From the NCBI GenBank assembly GCA_017934745.1, contig JAGBIY010000065.1, forward strand, positions 1 through 64,000: a DNA stretch of 64,000 nucleotides, written 5' to 3'. This stretch comes from Treponema sp. (GTDB taxonomy: Bacteria; Spirochaetota; Spirochaetia; Treponematales; Treponemataceae). Below, one piece after another: positions 25,478-34,271 of this stretch (the stretch's first letter is position 1; each line of letters opens with the position of its first letter). The notes beneath the pieces are model-generated. The model ran no database searches, was not told the origin of the DNA, and saw only the letters and a program-made list of their open reading frames with translations. A program made the position numbers and the translations under genes.

Positions 25478-25506
25478 TTGAAAATATCAACAGGACATTC
25501 TATAAT
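25478..25506 (+). promoter_or_regulatory. Near-consensus promoter giving a leaderless nadE message
   Basis: TTGAAA, a 17-bp spacer and a perfect TATAAT end 7 nt before the nadE ATG. The expected start of transcription is therefore at or next to the start codon, and no Shine-Dalgarno is present. Confidence 0.75.
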
Positions 25507-25513
25507 TCAATCC

Positions 25514-27490
25514 ATGAAACACGGATTTTTACGGGTCGCCTGCGCGACACCAGCAGTGACAGTGGCGGATTGCGAATCAAACGCAAAATCGATAATTGAG
25601 GGCGCGAGGGAAGCTTCAAAAAACGGAGCCGAAATCATCGTGTTCCCGGAGCTTTGCATAACAGGATACACCTGCTCGGACCTGTTTTTGCAGGACGCGC
25701 TTGAGAAAGCGGCGGCGGCGGCGCTCGAAAGAATAGCGGAAGAGACGAAAACGCTCGACTCGCTTATTTTGCTCGGTCTTCCAGTGTCGGACGGAAAGGC
25801 AATCTACAACTCGGCGGCGGTCGTGTGCAAAGGAAAAATAGAAGCGATAGTGCCGAAGTCGTACATGCCGAACTACGCTGAATTCTACGAGCGGAGGCAT
25901 TTCAAGCCTTTCAACCAGGAAAAATCGACAGAAAAGACAATCTTCATCTCGGAGAAAAACAGCTGCGTGCCGTTCGGAACGGACATCATCATCTGCGACA
26001 AAAAAAATCCATTCTTGAAACTGGCCGTGGAACTCTGCGAGGACTTGTGGGTTCCCCTCTCCCCTTCCACAAAGGCGGCTTTGAACGGAGCCACAATCAT
26101 AGCGAACCTTTCGGCGTCGAACGAGATAATCGGAAAGGCCGAGTACAGGAAGACGCTCGTCTCGGCACAGTCGGCGAAGACGGTCTCGGCGTATCTCTAC
26201 GCGAACGCGGGCAACGGAGAAAGCACGACGGACGTGGTGTTCTCAGGACATTCGGTTATCGCGGAGAACGGCTCGATTCTCGCCGAAAGCGCGCTTTTCT
26301 CCAGCGAGACGATTTACGCCGACATAGATTTGGAACGACTGACCCACGAAAGGAAGCGGACTTCCACGTTCGCGGACTGCTCGGACGAAAACGCCGTGGA
26401 ATTCAGGGAAATCTTCGTGGACATCGCCAGGGAAAGCGGAAAGAGTTTTGAAAAGCTAGACCGGAAAATCAGCAGGACACCGTTCGTTCCGTCGGGCGAC
26501 GAAGAGCGGGCGAAAAGGTGCATGGCCGTAGTGGAACTACAGGCGCAGGGACTCGCGAAAAGGCTCAGGCACACGCGCGCTTCATCGGCGGTGCTCGGCT
26601 TGAGCGGAGGACTCGACTCCACGCTCGCGCTTCTTGTCACGGCGCGCGCGTTCGACCTCTGCTCGATTCCGAGAAAGCAGATTTTGAGCGTGACGATGCC
26701 GTGCTTCGGGACGACGGACCGGACGTACAACAACGCCTGCCTCCTCGCGCGTGAAGTCGGCTCGGAACTCAAGGAAGTGAAAATCGCGGACGCGGTTCTC
26801 CAGCACTTCAAGGACATCGGACAGGACCCGGAAAAGCACGACGTGACATACGAGAACTGCCAGGCGCGCGAGCGGACGCAGGTGCTCATGGACTTGGCGA
26901 ACAAATCGGGCGGACTCGTAATCGGAACAGGCGACCTTTCCGAACAGGCTCTCGGCTGGGCGACATACAACGGCGACCACATGAGCATGTACGGAGTGAA
27001 CGGCTCGATTCCCAAGACGCTCGTTCGCTACCTCGTCAAATGGTTCGCCGACGACGCGGAAGCAAAAGGGAACGGAAAACTCTCGGCGGTTCTCCTGGAC
27101 ATCCTCGACACACCGGTCTCGCCTGAGCTTCTTCCACCAACGAAAGACGGAAAAGAGATAGCGCAGAAAACAGAGGATTTGGTCGGCCCATACGAGCTTC
27201 ACGATTTCTTCCTTTATTATGTCCTCAGGTTCGGCTTCTCCCCAAAAAAAATCTTCTATCTCGCGGAGAACGCATTCATCGCGCAAAACGGAGAGGAAGC
27301 GTATTCGAGGGAGACAATCAAGAAATGGCTCGTGTCGTTCTACAAAAGGTTCTTCGCGCAGCAGTTCAAGCGGAGCTGTATGCCGGACGGAGCGAAAGTC
27401 GGCTCGGTGAACCTCTCCCCGCGCGGCGACTGGAGAATGCCTAGCGACGCAAGCGGAAACATCTGGATAAAGGAAGCCGAATCATGCTGA
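25514..27490 (+). CDS. nadE: Glutamine-dependent NAD+ synthetase
   Basis: This 658-residue enzyme makes NAD from deamido-NAD, ATP and glutamine. The N-terminal nitrilase-type glutaminase has the Glu-Lys-Cys triad, seen in FPELCITGY, VPKSYMPNY and VELCEDLW. The C-terminal synthetase has the ATP-binding SGGLDSTLAL and GTGDLSEQALGW. Length and order match the two-domain NadE type. The ATG at 25514 fits the protein start (KHGFLRVACATP); an upstream start at 25478 would lie in the promoter. The last 7 bp overlap the next gene. Confidence 0.96.
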   Translation: MKHGFLRVACATPAVTVADCESNAKSIIEGAREASKNGAEIIVFPELCITGYTCSDLFLQDALEKAAAAALERIAEETKTLDSLILLGLPVSDGKAIYNSAAVVCKGKIEAIVPKSYMPNYAEFYERRHFKPFNQEKSTEKTIFISEKNSCVPFGTDIIICDKKNPFLKLAVELCEDLWVPLSPSTKAALNGATIIANLSASNEIIGKAEYRKTLVSAQSAKTVSAYLYANAGNGESTTDVVFSGHSVIAENGSILAESALFSSETIYADIDLERLTHERKRTSTFADCSDENAVEFREIFVDIARESGKSFEKLDRKISRTPFVPSGDEERAKRCMAVVELQAQGLAKRLRHTRASSAVLGLSGGLDSTLALLVTARAFDLCSIPRKQILSVTMPCFGTTDRTYNNACLLAREVGSELKEVKIADAVLQHFKDIGQDPEKHDVTYENCQARERTQVLMDLANKSGGLVIGTGDLSEQALGWATYNGDHMSMYGVNGSIPKTLVRYLVKWFADDAEAKGNGKLSAVLLDILDTPVSPELLPPTKDGKEIAQKTEDLVGPYELHDFFLYYVLRFGFSPKKIFYLAENAFIAQNGEEAYSRETIKKWLVSFYKRFFAQQFKRSCMPDGAKVGSVNLSPRGDWRMPSDASGNIWIKEAESC

Positions 27491-28338
27491 GCTACATACA
27501 CGCCTACCACGCGGGAAACCACGCCGACATTCTCAAGCACATCTCGATTTCGCTGATTCTTGGGCACCTGAAGAAGAAGGACAAGCCGTTCACAGTCATA
27601 GACACGCACGCAGGAAGCGGAATCTACAGCCTGGACGACGAAAGGCTTTTGAAGACGGGAGAGTGCGAAATCGAATCTTTCGTCAAAAAGGCGGAAGAGA
27701 AAGCGAACGAAAGGCAGATGGCGATTCTCAAAGACTACATCTCAATCGTCAAGAAGCATTTGAAAGACGGAAAATATCCAGGCTCGCCACTCATCGAATC
27801 GGAGCTTTTGAGGGAGCAGGACTCGCAGATTCTCTCGGAACTGCACCCGAAGGCGATAGAGGAACTGAGGGAAAACGCGAAGGACTTCCCCAAAAAGCCG
27901 AAAATCCACTTCCGAGACGGCTACGAGATGGCGATTTCCATGACACCGCCTGCGACAAAACGGGGAGTCGTCGTAATCGACCCTTCGTTCGAGGACGCTT
28001 CGGACTTTTCGTCATGCTCGGAGGCAATCGCAAAAATCCACAAGAAATGGATGGGCGGCACAATCGCACTTTGGTACCCGCTCGTTCCGCACCGCGTCAT
28101 GGAAATCTCAATGATGAAGGAGAGCATAATCGCCGCCGTCGACTCATCAGAGCCGAAGATTCTGGAAATAGAGCTTGAGGTGAAGGACCCGGCGGCCATG
28201 ACAGGGCTTTCGTCGCTCTACGGAAGCGGAATGTTCATCGTGAATTTTCCGTACAAGATGGACGAGGAAATGGAAGAGACAATGCCACTTCTGAAGGAAT
28301 GCCTCGGCGCGCGCTCTTTCTCTGTCACGAAGCGATGA
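27484..28338 (+). CDS. rlmJ: 23S rRNA A2030 N6-methyltransferase RlmJ
   Basis: The 284-residue product matches RlmJ, which methylates adenine 2030 of 23S rRNA. The hallmark N terminus is YIHAYHAGNHADILKH, followed by DTHAGSGIY (SAM binding) and DPSFE, the local form of the DPPFE catalytic motif; LWYPLVP and GSGMFIVNFP are also typical. It overlaps nadE by 7 bp and its 3' end overlaps the convergent cobS by 14 bp. No separate ribosome site is needed given the overlap with nadE. Confidence 0.9.
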   Translation: MLSYIHAYHAGNHADILKHISISLILGHLKKKDKPFTVIDTHAGSGIYSLDDERLLKTGECEIESFVKKAEEKANERQMAILKDYISIVKKHLKDGKYPGSPLIESELLREQDSQILSELHPKAIEELRENAKDFPKKPKIHFRDGYEMAISMTPPATKRGVVVIDPSFEDASDFSSCSEAIAKIHKKWMGGTIALWYPLVPHRVMEISMMKESIIAAVDSSEPKILEIELEVKDPAAMTGLSSLYGSGMFIVNFPYKMDEEMEETMPLLKECLGARSFSVTKR

Positions 28339-29164
28339 CGAAGGCGAAAAGGCCGGCAAGCTCGCAGACCTGCAAGAACCATCCGGCAAGGTCGCCTGTC
28401 GTACCACCGAATTCTTTCTTGGACATGAAAAAATAGAACGCGAAGACCAGAATGGACGACAGGACGACAGAAAGCCCCCTTAATCCAAAGAAAAAGACGA
28501 GGGTGAAAAAGGACAGCGCAAGGAAAACCACGCACCATACGACAGTGAAAAGTTTCGACGCGGAATCAGAAAACGCGCGGGCAAGCCCGGAATCCTTCGC
28601 CTTAGGAAAAACGGCAACGGCGAGCGCGCTCATCAATCTGGACACAAAAAAGACGGAGCAGAAGGGAAGAAAGCTAAAAAAAGACTGAAAATTCTCCGAA
28701 AGAAATATTGAATCGAAAAAATTGTTTGAAAGACAGAAAGAAAGAACGAAATACGAAAGCAGATAGATTGAAAGATTGAGGACAGCGAACGAGCCCACAT
28801 GGGAATCCTTGAGAATCTCAAGTTTTCTGCCGATTGGAGCGTGGCTTCCGAGCGCGTCGGACGTGTCCATGAAACCGTCGAGGTGGATTCCCCCGGTCAC
28901 GGCGATTGGAAAGAGCGTGAGGAAAAGCGCGAGCATGATTCTGCCGTTGATTTTTTCAGCTTGGAAAAGGCCGTATTCGGCGTGGAAAAAAGAGATGGCG
29001 AAAAAAACGGCAGAAATCGACAGGGAAATGAAAAGCCCCACGAACGGAAAAAAGCACATCATGTAGCGCATGTTCCTTTCGTTCCATTCGACATTGGGCA
29101 TCGGGATTTTAGAGAACATTGAGAAAGAAAGGACAATAGACTTCAAAAAAACCGGCAAATTCAT
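28325..29164 (-). CDS. cobS: Cobalamin-5'-phosphate synthase
   Basis: This 279-residue membrane enzyme joins adenosylcobinamide-GDP to alpha-ribazole in the last steps of vitamin B12 assembly. The family signature is GGIHLDGFMDTSDALGSH with the metal-binding aspartates, then KLEILKDSHVGSFA and near the C terminus GGTTGDLAGW. Six or so hydrophobic segments are visible. No other cobalamin gene is in the window, so it may serve salvage of cobinamide or belong to a scattered pathway. Confidence 0.92.
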   Translation of the reverse strand: MNLPVFLKSIVLSFSMFSKIPMPNVEWNERNMRYMMCFFPFVGLFISLSISAVFFAISFFHAEYGLFQAEKINGRIMLALFLTLFPIAVTGGIHLDGFMDTSDALGSHAPIGRKLEILKDSHVGSFAVLNLSIYLLSYFVLSFCLSNNFFDSIFLSENFQSFFSFLPFCSVFFVSRLMSALAVAVFPKAKDSGLARAFSDSASKLFTVVWCVVFLALSFFTLVFFFGLRGLSVVLSSILVFAFYFFMSKKEFGGTTGDLAGWFLQVCELAGLFAFVIAS

Positions 29165-29184
29165 GTGGAAGATTCTACGTCATT

Positions 29185-29213
29185 CTAACAAAATAGTTCA
29201 GAGTCAGTATAAT
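29185..29213 (+). promoter_or_regulatory. Promoter of the Hsp70 operon
   Basis: A perfect TATAAT (29208-29213) with a weak -35 CTAACA at 17 bp. The ATG at 29243 has GGA upstream, so this transcript has a normal leader. Confidence 0.55.
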
Positions 29214-29242
29214 AGATTTGGAGAAAAACAAAGGAACGCAAA

Positions 29243-30940
29243 ATGGCAATCATCGGAATAGATTTGGGAACAACGAACAGTCTGGCCGCGCTTTGGAGAA
29301 ACGGAGAGCCGACAATCATACCGAACGCGAACGGAGGCAGGCTCACTCCGTCGGTCGTCTCTGTCGATGACGACGGCACGATACTCGTGGGGGACGCGGC
29401 AAAGGAGAGGCTCATAACGAGTCCAGACAAAACCGCGAGCTGCTTCAAAAGGACGATGGGCCAGCGGCGGTTCTACATGCTCGGCGACAAGGCGTTCAAC
29501 TCGGTGGAGCTTTCCTCTCTCATCTTGAAATCGCTCAAGACGGACGCGGAGAAATTCCTCAATGAAGAAATCGAAGAGGCCGTCATCAGCGTTCCCGCGT
29601 ACTTCAACCAGAACCAGAGGAAAGCCACCAAGGACGCGGCGAAACTCGCGGGCCTCAAAGTCGAGCGGCTCGTGAGCGAACCGACCGCGGCCGCGCTCTG
29701 CCACGGAGTACAGAACAAGGACGACTTCTCCACGGTGATGGTGCTCGACCTCGGAGGAGGAACGTTCGACGTGTCGCTACTGGAGCTTTTCGACGGGGTT
29801 GTGGACGTGAAGGCCGTGAGCGGGGACAACATGCTCGGAGGCGAGGACTTCACGAGGCAGATTGCGACATGGTTCCTTGATGAATGCGGCATAAAGGAAA
29901 ATCCCACCCCGGAAGAGCTGAACAGGCTCGTGAAGCTCTGCGAAAACGCCAAGAGGACTGTCACCGACGAGGACGACCAGCCCGGATTCTTCGTCATGAA
30001 AATCGAAATCGGCGGCAAAGAGCACAAGCAGGTCCTCACATACGAAAAATTCTCCGAAATCTGCAAAAGCTTCATGTCAAGGATGATTGTTCCGATAAAG
30101 AAAGTCCTCCGGGACACGAACATGAAGGCTGGCGACATAGACGGAGTGATTCTGATGGGAGGCGCGACTCGGATGAAGAACGTGCGCGACTTCGCGAAGG
30201 ACGTGTTCGGGGAAAGGGTCATCACGAGCTACAACCCGGACGAGACGGTGGGGCTTGGAGCCGCGATACTCGCCGCGATGAAGGCGAACGACTTCGACCT
30301 GCAGGAGACCGTCCTCACCGACATCTGCCCATTCACGCTCGGAATCGCGGCTACGATGAACGCGAGCGAAGAGCCTTCGTTCAGCCCAATCATCGAAAGG
30401 AACTCGCCTGTGCCGATAAGCATCGTGAAAAAATACAGCACCGTGGTTCCCGGACAGACAAAAGTGAACGTCAAAGTCTACCAAGGAGAATCGTTCGACT
30501 TGGACAAGAATCTGAAGCTCGGTGTGCTTGAGGTTCCGGTTCCGCACAATCTTTCAAGCACGGAAGAAATCAGCGTGCGCTTCACATACGACATCAACGG
30601 GCTGCTCGAAATCGAGACGACCACATCGGACGGAATCAAGAAGAGCATGATGCTCAACCAGAACAACGCCGACCTTTCGGAAGAGGAAATCGCGCTGGCG
30701 CAGAAGAAGATGCAGTCGCTCAAAATCCTTCCGTGGGAGGAGAGCGTGAACAAGCTCCTGCTCGAACGCGGAAAAAGGCTCTTCTCCGAGAACCTCGGCG
30801 AAGTCAGGGAGAAAATCGCGCTCGCAATCGAAGACTTCAAGAAGGCGCTGGACTCGCAGAATCCCGACAGGATAAAGACGGTCAGGAACGCGGTCAAGAC
30901 ATTCTTCGACAAAATCGACGACATCGGCGGCGAAATATGA
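29243..30940 (+). CDS. hscC: HscC-type Hsp70 chaperone
   Basis: The 565-residue protein is an Hsp70 with GIDLGTTNS (phosphate 1), VLDLGGGTFDVS (phosphate 2) and MGGATRMKNV (adenosine motif), then a substrate-binding domain and a short helical lid. It is about 70-80 residues shorter than DnaK and lacks the EEVD-like tail, which fits the HscC branch. The next gene overlaps by ATGA and encodes a J-like protein, the usual HscC partner arrangement. Clients are unknown. Confidence 0.88.
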   Translation: MAIIGIDLGTTNSLAALWRNGEPTIIPNANGGRLTPSVVSVDDDGTILVGDAAKERLITSPDKTASCFKRTMGQRRFYMLGDKAFNSVELSSLILKSLKTDAEKFLNEEIEEAVISVPAYFNQNQRKATKDAAKLAGLKVERLVSEPTAAALCHGVQNKDDFSTVMVLDLGGGTFDVSLLELFDGVVDVKAVSGDNMLGGEDFTRQIATWFLDECGIKENPTPEELNRLVKLCENAKRTVTDEDDQPGFFVMKIEIGGKEHKQVLTYEKFSEICKSFMSRMIVPIKKVLRDTNMKAGDIDGVILMGGATRMKNVRDFAKDVFGERVITSYNPDETVGLGAAILAAMKANDFDLQETVLTDICPFTLGIAATMNASEEPSFSPIIERNSPVPISIVKKYSTVVPGQTKVNVKVYQGESFDLDKNLKLGVLEVPVPHNLSSTEEISVRFTYDINGLLEIETTTSDGIKKSMMLNQNNADLSEEEIALAQKKMQSLKILPWEESVNKLLLERGKRLFSENLGEVREKIALAIEDFKKALDSQNPDRIKTVRNAVKTFFDKIDDIGGEI

Positions 30941-31593
30941 CGATTTGGCAGCTTCTCGAAACTGAACCGACAAAGGACAAGACTGCGATAAAGAAGGCTT
31001 TCGCGGCCCAAGTGAAGAAGCACAAGCCGAGCGACGACGCTGAACTCTACCAGCTGATAAGGGAAGCCTACAATGCCGCGCTCGCTTTCGCCGACTCGGA
31101 CGAGGAAATCGAAGAGGAGACGGAAGAAACAGCGGATGCGGAAGCTGCGGAAAACGAAGAGAGGGACGACGGCCCCATCATCGACAAAAATGCGTTTTTC
31201 GAATCGATAATCAAGGAAATCGAAGGAACTGAACTCGACGAAAGCGATGATGAAATCGATGAGACAAATATCGACGATGCCGGCATCGAAGAAACGGAAA
31301 TCGACGAGGCAGAAACCGAAGAAAACGAAACAGACTCCGACAGCAAACTTGACGAATACGAGAGAATCTTTTCTGCAGAAGGCGAAGAAAGTTCCCCATA
31401 CGACAAGAATCTTTTCGAGAAAAAGACGTTCGCGCTTGAGGACAAACTCGACTACTTTGAAATCGTCAAGCTTGAGACTTCCGACGAAGAGAAGAAACTT
31501 GCGATTGAAAGCGGAAAAAACGAGAAGACGAAGAGGACGCTCATTTTTTTCATCGCCATTCTTGTCCTCATCTGCAGATGCGTCATGCATTGA
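30937..31593 (+). CDS. Degenerate J-domain membrane-anchored co-chaperone
   Basis: This 218-residue protein begins with a J-like segment of about 50 residues (TIWQLLETEPTKDKTAIKKA, then YQLIREAYNAAL). The essential HPD is replaced by HKPSDD, so Hsp70 stimulation by the classical route is doubtful. The middle is a very acidic tract (Glu/Asp rich, residues 52-130) and the C terminus is one membrane helix (TLIFFIAILVLICRC). It overlaps the Hsp70 gene by 4 bp. The layout suits an Hsp70 recruited to the membrane; that is inference. Confidence 0.8.
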   Translation: MTIWQLLETEPTKDKTAIKKAFAAQVKKHKPSDDAELYQLIREAYNAALAFADSDEEIEEETEETADAEAAENEERDDGPIIDKNAFFESIIKEIEGTELDESDDEIDETNIDDAGIEETEIDEAETEENETDSDSKLDEYERIFSAEGEESSPYDKNLFEKKTFALEDKLDYFEIVKLETSDEEKKLAIESGKNEKTKRTLIFFIAILVLICRCVMH

Positions 31594-31617
31594 AAACATG
31601 CATTGAAGGGGGAAAAA

Positions 31618-32709
31618 ATGGGACTCAAAAGGACATACGAAGCCTACATCAAACTCTCGGTCGCCATGGAAGTGCTCTTTTCGGAAGGGATAATCCCATT
31701 CAACATAATCGACGGCACCGATTTCACGTTCGTATTCAGGAAGAAATTCACAACGAAGAACATCGTGGAATGGCTGGACAGGATTTTCTCGGAGAAAGGA
31801 ACGGCCGTGGCGAGAGGATTCTACGTTTCGGTGAGGAACGCGGAAAGGGCACTTTCAAGGGAGAGCTTCCACAAAAAAGGCCTTCTTCCCGTCATCGTGT
31901 TCGACCAGGCCGACCTCCATTCGACTTGGCGGATAAGGGAGGACGGAGACGGATTCATAGTCGAGGAGACGAAGGGCTGGGCGGACAAGATAATCGAGAC
32001 GGGAAAGGCGGACTCGGACATCGACAAATTCACTTTCGGACTTACGAAGCTTGGAAAGGAAACCGACAAACTGGATTTCCTGAAGGACGAGAAGGACGGA
32101 ATACCGAACGAGAATTTGAAGTCGCTGAACGACATTCTCTCGATAGCCGAAATTTTGGATTCTGAAACAGAAAAGGCGGACGAACTCGGCGAAAAAATCA
32201 GCAAGCGTCTTGCGGAGAAATTCTCGATAACGATGAGCGACTGCATCGAAAGAAGCGGAATCGGAATCAGGAACATTTTCGAGACGATTCTCTACAACGC
32301 CGTGTCGAACGAATGGATTCCGCAGGAAGAAAAGGACAGGAACATAAGGGAAGCCGCGAGGAACACTCCAAAATATCTGATTCTTGTGGACAAGTCAAAA
32401 AGCAAGAAGGAAAAAAGGAGAGTCTTCGCGAAACCGTTCGTCTCATACCAGGCGACAGGGGACGGCTCGCCGAGGATTTTTCTCGCCCTGAGCGAGGACA
32501 CGGCTTTTCTCGAAAGCGTTAATTTCATGGAGCAGACGGGGAAATCGCTGGTATTCACGGTCGCGTCAAAAGAGCAGGTCGCGAAAATCTGCGACACAGC
32601 AAAAATAGACCCGTCGTTCGCATTCATAATCCTGCTGCCTGACGACAACAAGATTTTGATTGACGCCCTGGCGATGAAAAAACTCCTGGGCGCCAATCTT
32701 CAAAAATAA
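31618..32709 (+). CDS. Unknown third protein of the HscC operon
   Basis: I do not recognise this 363-residue cytosolic protein. It has no signal or membrane segment. Visible parts are a basic/hydrophobic N terminus (GLKRTYEAYIKLSVAMEVLF), a region of charged helices, and a C terminus with alternating strands and helices (FAFIILLPDDNKILIDALAM). GGGGG lies 6 nt before the ATG and the J-like gene ends 24 bp upstream, so the three genes form an operon. A role with the Hsp70 pair is suggested by position only. Confidence 0.65.
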   Translation: MGLKRTYEAYIKLSVAMEVLFSEGIIPFNIIDGTDFTFVFRKKFTTKNIVEWLDRIFSEKGTAVARGFYVSVRNAERALSRESFHKKGLLPVIVFDQADLHSTWRIREDGDGFIVEETKGWADKIIETGKADSDIDKFTFGLTKLGKETDKLDFLKDEKDGIPNENLKSLNDILSIAEILDSETEKADELGEKISKRLAEKFSITMSDCIERSGIGIRNIFETILYNAVSNEWIPQEEKDRNIREAARNTPKYLILVDKSKSKKEKRRVFAKPFVSYQATGDGSPRIFLALSEDTAFLESVNFMEQTGKSLVFTVASKEQVAKICDTAKIDPSFAFIILLPDDNKILIDALAMKKLLGANLQK

Positions 32710-32721
32710 TAAGTCACAATC

Positions 32722-33477
32722 CTAAGCCGAGTGGGTTATCTCCTGGGCCTTGGCCTTCACGGCTTGGAAAAGTTTTTCCTTGTCGCCCCTGTTCTCGGTT
32801 ATGATTCTGACGAAAACGGAGCCAGCGACGACAGCCTCGACTGAATCAGCAAGCGCGGCCGACTGCGCACCGTTCGAGATTCCAAATCCTCCGTAGATTT
32901 TGCTTCCGCCCTCGCCCACCGCCTTCAAGAACGAGAGGGTGTCGTCGTCGATTTTCGTGTCGCTTCCGGTGATGCCAGTCCTCAATGCGGCGTAGATGAA
33001 CGGAAAGCCCGCGCCCGCCATCTTCTTGAGCCGCTCCCGGCTCATGCTCGGAGCCGCCACGGGAATGTTCACCATGCCGTTTGCCTTGCAGGCGGCGGTG
33101 AGCCCCTCGTCGAAGTCGAACGGCAAATCGGGAATTATCATGCCCTTCACGCCAGAATCGGCCGCCCTCTTGCAGAAATTTTCAATGCCGGGCGTGTAGA
33201 CTAGGCTTCCGTAGCTCATCAAATAGATTGGAATGTCTGGAAATTCGTCGTGCACTTTCTTTATGAAATCCAATCCGTCTGCAGTCCTGTATTTTCTTGA
33301 AAGAACCTCCGTGCAGGCTCCCTGAATGGCCGGTCCGTCCGCGCTGGGGTCGGAAAACGGAAGCTGAATCTCAAGTATGTCAGCTCCACCGGCAACAAGC
33401 GCGCGGGCGGCAGTCAACGCCAAGTCGTCTGTCGGATATCCTGCCACAAGGTGGCTCATCAGTTTTATCTTGCTCAT
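32722..33477 (-). CDS. trpA: Tryptophan synthase alpha chain
   Basis: The 251-residue TIM barrel cleaves indole-3-glycerol phosphate to indole. The catalytic Glu is in ILEIQLPFSDPSADGP and the Asp in the same segment completes the pair. The phosphate site reads GGFGISN. The start overlaps the end of the preceding membrane-protein gene by 4 bp (ATGA). TrpA usually follows trpB directly; here a 258-residue membrane protein lies between. Confidence 0.95.
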   Translation of the reverse strand: MSKIKLMSHLVAGYPTDDLALTAARALVAGGADILEIQLPFSDPSADGPAIQGACTEVLSRKYRTADGLDFIKKVHDEFPDIPIYLMSYGSLVYTPGIENFCKRAADSGVKGMIIPDLPFDFDEGLTAACKANGMVNIPVAAPSMSRERLKKMAGAGFPFIYAALRTGITGSDTKIDDDTLSFLKAVGEGGSKIYGGFGISNGAQSAALADSVEAVVAGSVFVRIITENRGDKEKLFQAVKAKAQEITHSA

Positions 33478-34250
33478 TTTGTTTCTCCATTTTGTCCAGT
33501 TTTTTCATTTCCAAACGCCCTCTCGACGTTGGAATCCTTTTTGAGCGGACGAATCATCTTCTCGTCGACATCGATGTTCTTCTCTCCGAGCGCGATTCTC
33601 TTGACCGTATGCCCCTCAGGGATGTCGAATCTAACGCTCAGATACGATTTTCCAGCAGGAAGGTACTCGCTCCCACCCTCTTTCCGGTAAGCAGGAAGAA
33701 GGAAACGGAGCAGCCAAGGAACCTCGTCCATGGAAGCGTGGTTCACCACGAACGCAGGTATGAAGACTCCGTTCTCGTCGTACGCGCAGGCGATGTTGGC
33801 GTTCCGCATTTCCTTGTACGAGATGTCTGTCCTTCCGCCATTGTTGACGACGACAATCGAAGCCTCGTAGGTTCTAACGCCCTCGCCTGCAAAGCTGAAC
33901 TCGTCCTCGACTTCGCCCACGCTCTCAAGCTCGAATTCAAGACTGTCGAGTTTCTTCAAAAGACCCGCGCTCCAGCCTTTCTTCACGCTCTCCTGCGTAA
34001 CGGCCGCCGCGTGGGCGGTTCTCTCGGCGATTCTCTCCGCGCCGCCGGAAGAAAGCCAGGAGACAGAGCATTTCAGGCCGGCGAAAAAGCAACCCCAGCC
34101 GAAAAATCCGAAGAGAAGTAGAAGCGCGACATTGAGAGAGCCGAAAGCGGACTTTCTCAATTTTGCGGCGACACCCCGCGCGAGCCACACCCAGAACAAG
34201 ACTGCGAATACAAGCGACGCGACGAAAAGCAGGACAACTATATTTCCCAT
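33474..34250 (-). CDS. Unknown membrane protein embedded in the trpBA operon
   Basis: The 258-residue protein has two hydrophobic helices at the N terminus (about residues 4-24 and 38-60) and a soluble domain of some 190 residues rich in beta strands (ASIVVVNNGGRTDISYKEM, SYLSVRFDIPEGHTVKRIAL). I recognise no family. It starts 21 bp after trpB and overlaps trpA by 4 bp, so its translation is coupled to both. A role in transport, sensing or placing of the pathway is possible, but the sequence shows no pore or ligand motif. It could also be a chance insertion tolerated by the operon. Confidence 0.75.
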   Translation of the reverse strand: MGNIVVLLFVASLVFAVLFWVWLARGVAAKLRKSAFGSLNVALLLLFGFFGWGCFFAGLKCSVSWLSSGGAERIAERTAHAAAVTQESVKKGWSAGLLKKLDSLEFELESVGEVEDEFSFAGEGVRTYEASIVVVNNGGRTDISYKEMRNANIACAYDENGVFIPAFVVNHASMDEVPWLLRFLLPAYRKEGGSEYLPAGKSYLSVRFDIPEGHTVKRIALGEKNIDVDEKMIRPLKKDSNVERAFGNEKTGQNGETK

Positions 34251-34271
34251 GCAAAAAACTCCTTGTTGCGC

